A DNA stretch of 64,000 nt from Boletus sp. NGJ (Eukaryota > Basidiomycota > Agaricomycetes > Boletales > Boletaceae), in NCBI GenBank assembly GCA_019096195.1, contig JAGTXK010000239.1, positions 186,001 to 250,000 on the forward strand, in the 5' to 3' direction. The number at the start of each line of letters is the position of its first letter. Position 1 is the first letter of the stretch. Shown here piece by piece: positions 1-11,200 of this stretch. Under the pieces are notes generated by a model that saw only the letters and a list, made by a program, of their open reading frames with translations, was not told the DNA's origin and ran no database searches. Position numbers and translations under genes: made by a program.

Positions 1-3
1 ACT

Positions 4-2230
4 TCATCCCTGTGTCCAAGCCGCCTCTCGTCTGGCACGTCGTTCTTCCCTCAGCGTCGCGATCTCATCCAGGGAGATGACCTTGAACGGCCACGTCAGC
101 CAATTTCCACCAGATCGCATACTCGGAACATCCATGTCTTCCAATAGCTCGTCCATTGTTTGTGGCCACCTTTGACGTGCGCGTTCAGTCGAGGTGCAAA
201 CGAGAGCGAGAACGTAACCGATACCCACGACCAGAATGCGAGCCTGCTGCTAACGCTCTCGTTCGCCCACGACAGCATATCTGGGAATCGCTTCCTCATC
301 CAGGCGGCGCGGAACACTGCCTCCGCCAGCGCCTGTTCATGCGTGGAAGGTAAGCGCATCTTGTCCCCAAGAAAGTACGACGATATCCAGTGCGCTGCCA
401 CCTCGTACCCATACCCATTGTTCGTAGTGAACTGTTCCATTTGTACGACGTGCAAACGTGACGGTGACGGTATGAATGAGAAAGATGTCGAGATACTTGT
501 GGATAGTAATACTGCTTACCACCGCACCATTGATGGCAAAGTCTCGTTTAGTGATATTCTTCGCTGGGACGAGACCTCGATAGATCGACGATGCCCATTG
601 GTCCCTCTGTGGATGGGTCGCTGGTGGTGAGACAAGCGTCTTGTAATGTCCCCATTCGTCAACGTCCGTCGAAGGAGGGTGCCTTCCTATACCGAGCTCT
701 TCGATCGTTTGCTCTGAGGCAGTCATGAGCACTGACAGTATAAATAGACTAATAACTCACCACTGAAGATACTTGTCCAGGATGAAGAAAACCCAGTAGC
801 AAGGATCACAGCATCCGCTCGAATCGTCTCCTCGTTCTGCAATATGATGGACTCTCCGTCTGAAGCGTAACGTTCCGCTCTCGTTGGAGCAATGAGCCTA
901 ATTTTTCCTTGATTCACGAGGGCATGGAAACCGTCCTTTCTCCCAGTTCCCTCGTCGTTTGTACGAATGCCCCAAAACACTGAGTGCGCATTTCGCAGAG
1001 GCGAATCCTTTGAAACCTTGAGCACTTTGAGCTGCATGTCGTTATTATCATACCGATGAACTGTAATGACAAACCACATACTGAGCTCCATGTTAAAAAT
1101 GTCCAGAAACCGTGTGTGATCATGCTCCCGAGCGTGGTAGTGTGTAAGAAGCGTCTGATTGATGGTCATTCAGGATCAGCATTTGTTGCACCATAGTATA
1201 ACTAACTCTAGACGCGTTCGTAGCTCGATGTGTGGCGAGAATATTCCAAGACACCTTGCAGTCGTGTTACTGTGAGCACAATGTATGTAAAGGATACCCT
1301 AAACATACCTGCTCTTCCTGAGCCAATCAGGGAGCTGGATCGGGTATGCCAGTACAGCATCCGTCTTTTCGAAAACAACCGTTGCCCTGATACCGTGACG
1401 AGCCAAATGAGAGGAAATGCTGAGCAACTGCTCGTGAGATCTACAACGGTATGAGACAGGCAACACTACTCACTCCTGCGCAGATTTCCCTCCGCCGACC
1501 ACGACAACTGAGTAATCTGGGTTCACTTGAGCCTCACTCAGAATTTGATCGACGTGTGATGCGAACTCGGATGAGTGTGCGACTAGCTCGCGGAAGCCAG
1601 CCTGTTCCGCAGCCTTAGGCGACAAGCTCTCAGGAACGCGAGCTTGGCTGCATCCCTGTGGTCAAGCAAGGTAAAGGCACTGGAAAAGCGAAATACCCGG
1701 AAGCACAAACCCCAGTACACAAAACTATACGAACGTAACTCAACACCGCCTTGTTGCCTGTCTTGAGATCCAAGACTTGGACCTCCCAACCGGAGCCATC
1801 TTCTCCGCGCCGAATGTCCAAAATGTCCGTCTCGAATTGTATTTTTCCCGCAAGAAACGTATCGGAAAATGTTGCCATATAAGCGCGCATGTCCTCGCCA
1901 GAAAGGCGATTCCCTGCCTTCTCCTTGAGCATCGGAGGTGGCATTGGTAAAGGAGAGAACCTGAATTCTCCATGCACGCTACACAAACCGCAACCGCGTC
2001 GGACGCCACGGAGAAAGACTGCTTGCTGGGACTCACCTGTTAATGGACACGCCGGGATAAACGCGTTCTTTGGACCACACGCCTCCAGCAGACTTGTCGC
2101 GCGTTATAAGCTGCACGTTCTGAAATCCATCATGCAGGAGGGTGTAACCAGTGATCAACCCAGCAGCACCAGCACCTATGATACCGACACTCTGTTGACG
2201 GATGGAATCGGTTGCCTGAAGCTCGACCAT
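4..2230 (-). CDS. Flavin-containing monooxygenase (FMO-like)
   Basis: Predicted FAD- and NADPH-dependent monooxygenase; substrate unknown. The start at 2230 gives an N-terminus with the FAD-binding Rossmann motif GIIGAGAAGL (about residues 15-24) followed by GGVW. After a first intron (about 1976-2034, joining ...SIN to SVHGEF) comes a long middle exon (about 1750-1975). Further down are a second nucleotide-binding motif VVVVGGGKSA (about 1480-1515) and the ATGF motif (about 790-815). The FMO fingerprint FxGxxxHxxx is only partly kept: GFRELVAHSSEF (near 1580-1600) has Glu where Gly is usual. The last exon ends in a charged tail with a TGA at 4-6, so the gene is just complete at the left edge. 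Several short introns are needed and their exact borders were not all resolved. Family assignment is firm; substrate class is not. Confidence 0.8.
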
Positions 2231-2284
2231 GGTTTGGACGGGTGCAAACGAACAGCAAGCGGACTGTGATTTCTAGACCCCATC

Positions 2285-2292
2285 ATTTATAC
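2285..2292 (-). promoter_or_regulatory. TATA-like box of the FMO gene
   Basis: On the minus strand the sequence reads GTATAAAT, 55-62 bp before the FMO start codon. Position and sequence suit a core promoter; this is inference only. Confidence 0.4.
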
Positions 2293-2566
2293 ACCTCGGG
2301 CATAAGATGGAATGTCCATCATGATATTGATATGCACCTGATATAACGCGACTGAAACACCAAATTTCAGGCAGGTTTCAACCAAATCTGGATTTCTCCC
2401 ATGAAATTAGAAGCCTAGGGGTGTAATTATATCACAATTCAATTAAATGTGTTGGAGGATGTAATTGCCTCATGTTGCACATATTTTTATGCTTCTCGGA
2501 AACGTGTTGTCTGAACCGAACCGAATAAATTGTAAACTTGAAGTAGACACAAAAAAGCAAACGCAC

Positions 2567-2749
2567 CATGCAATTGACGATATCAACAGCTCTTCCGAAG
2601 CTAGGAGCCTGGAAGCCAATCCTCTCGTAGCTATGCAGAAGGTCTTGGAGTGACAGGCTCTTGTCAAAATCTGGTCCTTGCACTGAGATTGGGGCGTCAA
2701 GAACATATTCTGACAGTTGAAGCAGAGCAACCGCAACAGCTTCAGGGAT
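2567..2749 (-). pseudogene. Orphan exon resembling the deoxyhypusine synthase N-terminus
   Basis: An open 183-nt (61-codon) segment is bounded by a good acceptor (TTTCCCAG) and a good donor (GTGCGT), and it is exactly in phase 0 at both ends. Its peptide contains VQGPDF, LQDLLHSYERIGFQA and LGRA-like FGRAVDIV, the hallmark start of deoxyhypusine synthase (the NAD-dependent enzyme that modifies eIF5A). In the family the next segment should carry a KWRLSDE-like stretch and the NAD-binding domain. Between this exon and the FMO start at 2230 I find nothing like that, and no clear start exon upstream. I read it as a captured or left-over fragment; the working copy of this essential enzyme would lie elsewhere. 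Recognition is from memory of the family. Confidence 0.6.
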
Positions 2750-4191
2750 CTGGGAAACATGTTGTAGTGTTCGCGCGAATAGAGTACAGATCAACGAGTT
2801 CGGGCATCAAGCTTTCGACACCTGATGTGAGGAGCGGGTTTAAATCCAGACACAATATTCGGTGGCACCTTGGTGCTGTAATTGAAGACTTCTTTCCAGG
2901 TTCCAAATTGGGAGGGACGACAATACATACTACCGTTGGCAAAATCGTACACCGCCTTCGTATGATGGCTACCTATGTGGCAGAGTGTAATTTACATCAT
3001 CCATTCGATTCACTCACCTGACAGTCCCGTTCAGTTATGGTACCGCTCCGGGGGGGCAGGTTAGGCGACGCAGTATTCGCGATTGAAGCATGGGTCTGTC
3101 TGCCTCCTATTCGCCAGATGCGGGACAACATGATGCCTTTTATGATGACGGTTCGCTGTGGTCAGGGTCACAATTACCTCAGCGTTCTGCGTAACTTCAA
3201 CATCAACTTCGAGCCCTGATAGTATTCCAAGTTCAAGCTAGGTTAATTACCTTGTGGCAGCTTCGGAGTCGCGACAGATGTGTCGTTTTATGCTTCTCTG
3301 TGTTGTTCGTTTCCGAGAGAGAGCGATAAATATTGTTCCATCGGTTCGTTGCGTCACCGAGCTATGTGCAACCGTCCGCGGACATAACGTTCTATGCGTG
3401 CCAAGAACTAGGGGGCAACGCTTTGCAGTTGGTATGAAAATTGGGATCTGAGATTGTGTGGCGGATGATGATAATGCAAACGAAAAGTGCGGATGTACCT
3501 AGTGACTCTCTAGCCAATTTGGTTGCACCTAACGCCCAGGCCCATCCATGAAACTTGTGATGCCCGGCGCAAGTAACTAGTCGATGACAAAACTATCTGC
3601 CTAACTCCGTTCTGCGACCATAGCGGCTACTCGCCCAAAAAGCGGCGACGTTTTATGGTCAACCCATGAGTGACGGAGGGTGGGTGAGTGCACGAGTTAG
3701 TCGGTGAGCAAACGAGAGTGAGTGTGGGAGGTGTCGACACGACACACAAACGATTGCGCGCGGCAGGCGAGTGCCAGTGGGGACTGGGGAGGGGGCAGAC
3801 GGTGAAGGTGGTGTGCGAGTAATCGCCCTCGCGAGCAAATACGAATGTGTTCTACTATCTCGTAATGCTGCGGACACTGGTATCAAACCGGCGCGCATTG
3901 TTTCCTGGCCGTGTTGTTCCGTACGTGATGGTCAATTCGACGATACAAACACGAACGCAAGTGCACGATCCTGCATTCGTATTTGCACCGGCAGAGGCAG
4001 GTGAAGTGGAGGTGGGTCGGACATTGAGAATTTCAGAGTATGCAGTGTGAATAGTAAACATTGGCCTGGTCACAGTGTAGATTAGTAAATAAGCGTCACG
4101 TGAGATACGGCTCGCGCGTTAGCCTCGTGGTCTCGGAGTGACACAACACACGGAGCAGTGGCGAACTCAACGTTCTCGACGACTTCCAACC
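2750..4191. other. Intergenic stretch, nothing firm
   Basis: Apart from short chance reading frames, this 1.4-kb stretch holds no recognisable gene. A G/T-rich patch with GTGAGTG-like repeats lies at about 3665-3790. Confidence 0.4.
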
Positions 4192-7100
4192 ATGAAACGA
4201 CACCAGTCTTCAAGGGCATCGTCCCCGACGCCGACCACCTTCTCTGGAATTTCCAACTACCGCACTGAATCGTACCGCCCATTGAAGGATCAGGGATCCA
4301 TGCCAGCGATGCCCTCGTTCGATTCCAAGGCTATTGCGAGGACTCATTACAATGAGCTACAGCAATATCTCGTATCATACCTCGCCAAATGTCCGTACGA
4401 CTCACTGACGTCCATTGACCCCTGGGAGCTTATACCGATCTTGCAGCACCGCCGAATGCTCGCTCGACTGCGCGTCAGAAGCTTACCCGGCTCACGAAGC
4501 AGCAATTCCAAGAGCTATCCACTGATGTATATGATGAGCTTGTTCGCCGGAAGGTGAACACACCAAAGAACGAAAGTGCGTGTAATTGGTGAATACTATG
4601 ATCTTACAGTGCCCATCCATTCTCGAACCCAGTACCCTGTCTACCTGCACGCGACGAGTTTCATCCAAAGAGGAACCAGGCCCGACAGAAACTCGCCACA
4701 CTTCCAACCCCTCGATTTGAAGATCTATCATCTGATGTTTATTTCGAGCTATCGCGACGTTACCCTGAGTTTAAAGAGGAGGTCGGTGGGGTTTCCGGCT
4801 TATATCACCTTACTGATTTGCCACATTCTCATCTGACAGGACGGAGCCGGGATAGCTCCTGTCGGTTCTCCGGGATCGGCTTATGACGATATACCTTCGC
4901 CAGAATTCCACGCTTCGCCTCGGTCGGATGCTCCTACCCTCCCTCCAGCTTCTCGGATAGCACGTGCTCCTGATGAGAGAGGGATGGATAATGGATACGA
5001 ATCTCATCTACTGGGCCGGCGCCCTTCGGAAGACGGGTTCGGGAGACACCGATTTAGCGACGATGAACTACCACCTAGACGTAGCGACGACGCCTACGGA
5101 TCAGATACCAATCCTTATGGACCCGGTTCTCGAAAAAAGACGTCCCAAGATATTACACGTGGACCAATTCCGGACTTCGGTCGCCGGCCGAGCGCATCGA
5201 CCAGCATCCATAGCGACTCTACGGGAACAACAAACGCTCAGAGTGCGACCGCAACAAGTGGTATGATCATCCCCAATAAGAGTACGATCGCAGAGGAGGA
5301 CATCGAGGTACCGTATGGTCGCGAAGAGATGCGAGACAGTTCGGTCATGATCGTTGGTGATCGCAGCAGAGACGGAGATGGGGATACCTACGGTGCGGTA
5401 GATGAAGAACATGAACACGAGGGCCCCTCCCTGGGTGGCTTGAGCGCACTAGGCGCGCGACTAAGGAGTCAAGGGTCAGGAGACTTCCTGGAGGATGAGG
5501 AGGGAGGTGGGGCAAGGAGCGGTGACGATTACTCTGATAAGGTCTCGCTTGGGCGGGCGTCTGTGACATCTGATCGGTCGGCTGGTCTTATGAGGAGCAT
5601 AGGTGGGCGAGCTAGTGTCGGGGGAGAGGATCACGAGCGGTTAAGACGGGAGTATGAATTCAAGATCGCGACGATGCATGGCAGGATCGTGACACTGGAG
5701 CGAGACCTCGGAAATGCAGAACATCGAGAAAAGGAATTGCGGGATGGCCATCAGCGGATCAAACTACTGGAAGAAGAAATCGACGGTTTCCGCAAAGTGA
5801 GTTAGCATCGTAACTGGATCCCGTTTTGTGTTGACTATCCGTGTAGCGTGCCGAAGAACACGGTTCTGCAATGAGAGCACTGCAGAAAGAGCTCGACGAA
5901 ATTCGTGATCTGCGAGCTAGAGAGAAAGAAAGGGAAACGAAGCGGGCTAAAAATGACGAGGAAGAGCTCCAAATACTCCGAGACCGCCTTGAGCACCTCG
6001 AGGATGAGCGTGACGGTGGTTTGTCACAGGTCTGTCCTTTCAATTCAGTGCTATCTTCTGTGTCTGACCTTTCAATAGGGTGACAATGAAATGATTGAAC
6101 AACTCCGTTCGGATATGGAGGGATTAATGATTGAGTTGGCGGATCTGGGCCGTCGGAACGACGAGTTGATGACTGCGAAAGATGCCGACCTCACGGTCAT
6201 TCACGATCTGGATAATCAGCTGAAAGAATACAAACGCAAGTACGAGCTGGCGAAGACTGAACTGAGAAGTGTTAAAGGCAAGCCTTCTTTCTGCATTCCA
6301 TCTGTGCTGATCCCGAGAACCTTTCTGTTCATTCATAGCCACTTCTCAGTTGTACACACCAGCTCCTAAGATGGACGATCAGATGCCCATGGCTTCGGAT
6401 GGTGGGCTGGTCGACATACACGTCACTGCCTTTGTATCAGGAATCGACAGCCTTCTGGCAGCAGGACGGCTAAATGCCCCGACGCGCGTCCTCATTCCTA
6501 TGAAAGCTGTTGTGAACTCTGCCTCTGCGATCATGGAAGATGTCCAAACATACGAATCACGGCCTACACGTGTCAACGTTGACATTGACAATCTCCGCTA
6601 TCTTCGTGAACGTCTCGAAGCAACCCTTTCTAACCTCGTGGTCGCAACCAAAACACACGCCATGAGCTCTGGGATGTCGCCCGTCAGTCTCCTCGATGCT
6701 GCTGCGAGCCACGTTTCTGCGACCATCACAGAGATATCTAGGAACATCTACATTCGGAAGGCCACACGAGCCGAACAGGAAGAATTCTCGGTCCCTCCGC
6801 TGGCTTCACAGCATCTGCCATCCCTTCGCTCCATCGAAGAGCTGCGGTCGGGACACGAGCGCAAGTCGTCTACCGCGAGCTCGAGGCGCGGAGAAGGGGA
6901 ATCGCCAGCTGTCAGATTCATGGACCGGGGAGGAGCATCGTCTTCTGAGCCTTCGAGTTCTAGCACGAACTCGCCTCCTATATTCGACAAATCACCCATT
7001 CCTAGCAATGGAGTCATCAGTGACGACTCTGCACCACCAGAAGATGCATGGTCTGAACTCAGGGTACGTTCGCAGTCGTAATTCAGGGCTGATGCTGACT

Positions 7101-7464
7101 TGCGCCGCCGTGCCTGGCTGTCAAACAGACCTATCTCGAAGCCCAGACCGAATCCATCGTATACGCCATCCAGAGTGTACTGTCTGGCGTACGCACACCG
7201 ATACCGGCACCGACACTGAACGAGAACCTGACGCAGATCATCACGATCGTGTCCAGCATCGTCGCCGTTTGCAGCGGCAACCTTCCTCCTGCTTTCGCGC
7301 AACAAGGCGCCGAGATTTTGGAGCAACTGTCTGAACACGCCAAAAAGCTCCAGGACGTGCAAGCGCTACCGGAAGTGACGAAAGAATCGAGGCAGATCAT
7401 GGCCAAGTCCAGTTTTGCGGTCGCGAATGCGATGAAGGGTTTGATGAAGCTTGGGGAGCGGTAG
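4192..7464 (+). CDS. SPA2: Spa2-type polarisome scaffold protein
   Basis: Scaffold of the polarisome at hyphal tips and sites of polarised growth; in yeast Spa2 binds formin, Pea2/Bud6 partners and cell-wall-integrity kinases. Splicing with introns 4391-4446, 4576-4632, 4782-4839, 5797-5846, 6030-6078, 6278-6338 and 7064-7128 gives a 958-residue protein in one frame. Two tandem Spa2-homology (SHD/GIT) repeats lie at about residues 66-100 (ARQKLTRLTKQQFQELSTDV) and 115-155 (ARQKLATLPTPRFEDLSSDV). A Ser/Gly-rich linker follows, then a coiled coil (about 420-610), and a conserved C-terminal domain beginning at MDDQMPMASDGGLVDIHVTA. Intron 6 has a GC donor (AAAG|GCAAGC); using it restores KATSQLYTPAPK, which fits the family. 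An in-frame upstream ATG at 4138 exists, but 4192 is the simpler start. Confidence 0.9.
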
Positions 7465-8251
7465 GTGAGGTGCCCAGGTGGACAATTTGTATGATTGCCG
7501 TTGTGTTTCTCTTTCTTTGTTGTTTACCGTCTCAAACCGACCATGCAGCAGCGCGTTCACGGGTGATCGTATTCTTCGTATGTCAGTAATATCCTTAGTA
7601 TTTTTGGCTGATGTCCTTCCCGCTATGTTATACCCCTCCACTTGTTACCATATTACTACACCACATGTCCCCCGTTCCTCTGTGTTCAGTGCAGACTTTA
7701 GCAAGCCTCGAGGGCCTCACTTTGTGTTGGTACGGATGGGTGAACCTTTGCACGTTGGTTGCGAGCACAGCTTCGTTTTCCAGTTCATCCCCTCTTTAAA
7801 AGCGAAAGTCTCATTACAACGTCTCTCAATTTGGACCTACGGTCTGACAGCGGCCATCGAATTCGCCGTCGAGGCTTGAGACAGTGCGAGGTTTGAAAGA
7901 GCGACCATTGATATTGTTCGGACGATGGTGGGTACGACGGAGAGGAATTTGATTGCACTGGCTTTGCAACATCAGAAGAGGGTCGATCTGATCATCATGA
8001 TACGCTACGCAAGACTCGGATCATAGAAGCTCATCTAATCAACAACGTTACGTCCAAACGACCCTTTGCGCCGGATCCGTTCTTCTCTCGATTTCAGTTT
8101 CAGCGTCATGTTTACGCCTCTCAGCGCCTTCCACACCCTACGCTAAAAATGTACCGTCCTGGTAACAGCGATCTAATGCGTACATGACTGCTACAGCTTT
8201 GCTTCCTCGACAATAGATTACACCCACATCCATGTTCATCCACTACATATA
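7465..8251. other. Intergenic stretch between convergent genes
   Basis: The 3' ends of the Spa2 and Ams2/Spt21-like genes face each other here. I see only chance ORFs. Confidence 0.4.
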
Positions 8252-11200
8252 TCACGTACCATTAAAACGGTCAAGCAACTCTTGAATGTCTTGCGCAACC
8301 TTGTCCTCGTCGATAGCCTCACTCGCATTACCCCCAGGTGCCGTCCCCGCCTCTTTCGACGCGTCCCCTCCCAACAGTGGCTGCATCGATTCCCAAAATT
8401 CAGATTCGACCACCATCACCCCCGCGCCATGCGTGGCACCACTGCCGCCTATCTCATCCTTGTCTGCGCCCCGTCCCCCACGCTCCACGAGGGTCGCAAA
8501 CGCCCTTTCAAGCGCAACGGCGTCGGATCCACTGTTGCCCTGACCCTCCATCGCCCTAAATTCACCGTCGGTGTCGGCGTCTGCATCGTCGGAGAGCCAG
8601 TTCGAAGCAGAGGACGGTGGAAGCGACGACATGTCCCCAAAGACGGCGTCTGAATCTGATAACCAGGTGGCATCTGAGTCGGCCAGGAGTGGTCCTCCTT
8701 CCGTGTCAGTCAGCCATGCTTCCGTCTCGGTGAGCCACGCGCTGGCCTCAGAGTCAGTAAGCCACGAGGCTGTGCATGCGCCATCAGAGAGCCAAGTTGC
8801 GTCAGTTGCACCCTGAGGTCCATCGGAGTCGCTCGCAGAAGGCAGAAGAATGTCGGAATCTGGCACGATAAGGTTGTTTACGGTCGGAGTGTGGAAATTG
8901 CTATCATGGTGCTTTGCGGGGCTTGAGAACGCACTGGCTGGGAGAGGTGAAGAAGGTGGCAGGGGACTAGAGGTATATTCCTCTTCCGCTTTTGAGGCAT
9001 CGCCGTTGAAGGTGATATCCCGCAGTTCACTTGTCCCACGACCATCGTCTGCGTTCGGATGACTGGGACTACACCGCACTGGAGGAATCGGCATGTCCTC
9101 CCCAAGGAGCGCGTCGTCCAGTTTGCATCTGAGCATATCTTCTTCCTTACAACCCTTGTCTGGTTGAACATTCTGCTTGTCTGATGGAGATCCCTGTTTT
9201 ATGATCCCAGAACCCTCGGGAATGATTGGAGTTAAACCTCCTGGCACCTTGGAATACACCTGTTTTTGTAGGTGCGGTGTTCGCAGCGCACAGGGTGAAG
9301 GTGGAGGTAACAAGAATGCCCTTGTTCCCATCCCCACGAACGTCTGAGGCGTACGAATGGCCAAGCTCGGCGACGCAAACTGCGGGTTTCTACCAGCGCA
9401 CAAGCTCCTAGGCGTCTGATGATTGCCGCTATTGTGCTTAGGTGTCTGCGGGACACTCTTCCGGGGCGATTTCCTCGCGCCAGAATGGCGAAGCGCAGTG
9501 GGGGAACGCGGTGTGAATGCAACCCGGGTCAGAGATCGAGTGACGCTGGGAGTGGTTGGGGTGAACAATGATCCTGGATCTTGACCGGACGGCGTGAATA
9601 GCGAGCAAGAGCCAGACTTGTTAGGCGTACGTTGTTGCGCTGATCCTGAAGAGGTAGGTTTCCTTGGTGGTGTGCTCGGAATGACTCGGGGCGCGAGTTG
9701 GCAGTGCGACTGTGGCGGGGACGACGGGATGGGTTCCACTGCATCAGACGCGAATACGGGCAGAGAAGGCAATGGAGGCGGTGGTAGGCCAGCGCTCCGC
9801 GCAACAGTCGACGATGGATGCAGTGTCCGTAGTTTTGTATCAGTTGCGACAGCTTCATCGTCCTCGTCAGAAGATTCTTTAGAAGGACGTTCTCCACCAT
9901 GGAGACGTTTGCGTTTCGCCTTCGCAGCTTCCCGCCGCCTTAACGACACTTCGACCTTCTTGGCTTCTCGCTCTGCCCGTTGGCGAACCAGTGCTTCCGC
10001 GGACAGCCGTGGAAGCATAGCGGTACTGGTACGGGCCCACGCAGGCAGGACGAAGTTTTTGAGGAGACTCTTCGCCGGAGCCGCTGTTGAAGTAGACGGA
10101 TCTGGTGGTGCACATGCCAACGTGGTGGTGGACGACAAGACAATGTTGGAGACGGCTGCGCCCGGAACTAGAGGAGGTTGGCAAGTCGAAGCGGGCAGCG
10201 AGGAGGCTACTAAATCAGACCTGAAAAGAGGACGAGGGGGGGATGACTGGGCATGCCTCGTTGACACCGACTTGGCAGATTGCGATGGAGCCGCCTGCGA
10301 CGCATTCGCGGACGTGTCTGCCTCTGAAAACGCAGGATGTCATGAGCGGAAGGAACGAGCCGACGGAAGACAAGGTATGAAACCCATACACGTACCTAAC
10401 TTACGTCCCGAGGATGACCGTTTTCGGACCTGTGCGTTCTTGCGTGCTTCATGTTCTGCCATGAACTCATTGAGAGTACGTCTGCGTTTGACCGAAGTTG
10501 TATCCGATGCGATTCCATTCAAGGATATAGTCCCTGGATATTCTGTCTTGGACTTTGATGGACCGGAAACAAGTGTGATTGACTGATTCCCACTTTTGTT
10601 AGTGGTCAAAGGTGCTGGGTGTCCATGCGTTGAAGAGCTTGAAGAACTGATCCGTAGGCAGGGACCCGAGGTTGCTATGGCACGCATGGAGCCTAGCATC
10701 GAAGGCAGTCGCACCGATGGTAATGACACCGACTTCGTTCCACCCGTGGGCGAAGACTGGACTCGTTGTCTCGCAGTCAAGGTTCTTCCTGAACTAGATG
10801 TACGCGTCATGGAAGGTGAAGGAGAGGGAGGGGACATTGGTATAGACGAGTGGGCTTGACCCTGAATGTATTCACCCAGTTTCCGTTTACGCGTTCTCGA
10901 TGGGGTGAACGTTCCTGGCATATCCAAAGCATGCGAGGTGGTCACGTTTCCCCTTTCCGTCCGCTCCTTCGAGGTCGGTGTCTCCGCTTCAGGTATTACT
11001 GTCAGTGTTGACTCAAGTGCCACGGACGGCGTCGACACGTGAGACGATACCGGGGCTTTCTCCTGTCTGGAGGGCAGCGTGCTCACGGACAGAGGTGAGG
11101 AATCCACACCCTGCCTACTAGGCACTGGAGATTCTTGATTGGTTGTAAGTGGTGACATATCGTGGTCGCTCGCAGTCAGCTCCCAGGTACTTGGTTTACA

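Noticed and set aside
3659-4073. Several overlapping ORFs on both strands
   Set aside because: The compositions are low-complexity and no frame stands out; the stretch looks non-coding.
9594-10586. 330-codon + strand ORF
   Set aside because: It lies wholly antisense to the long last exons of the Ams2/Spt21-like gene and mirrors its biased codon use; it also runs across an intron of that gene.
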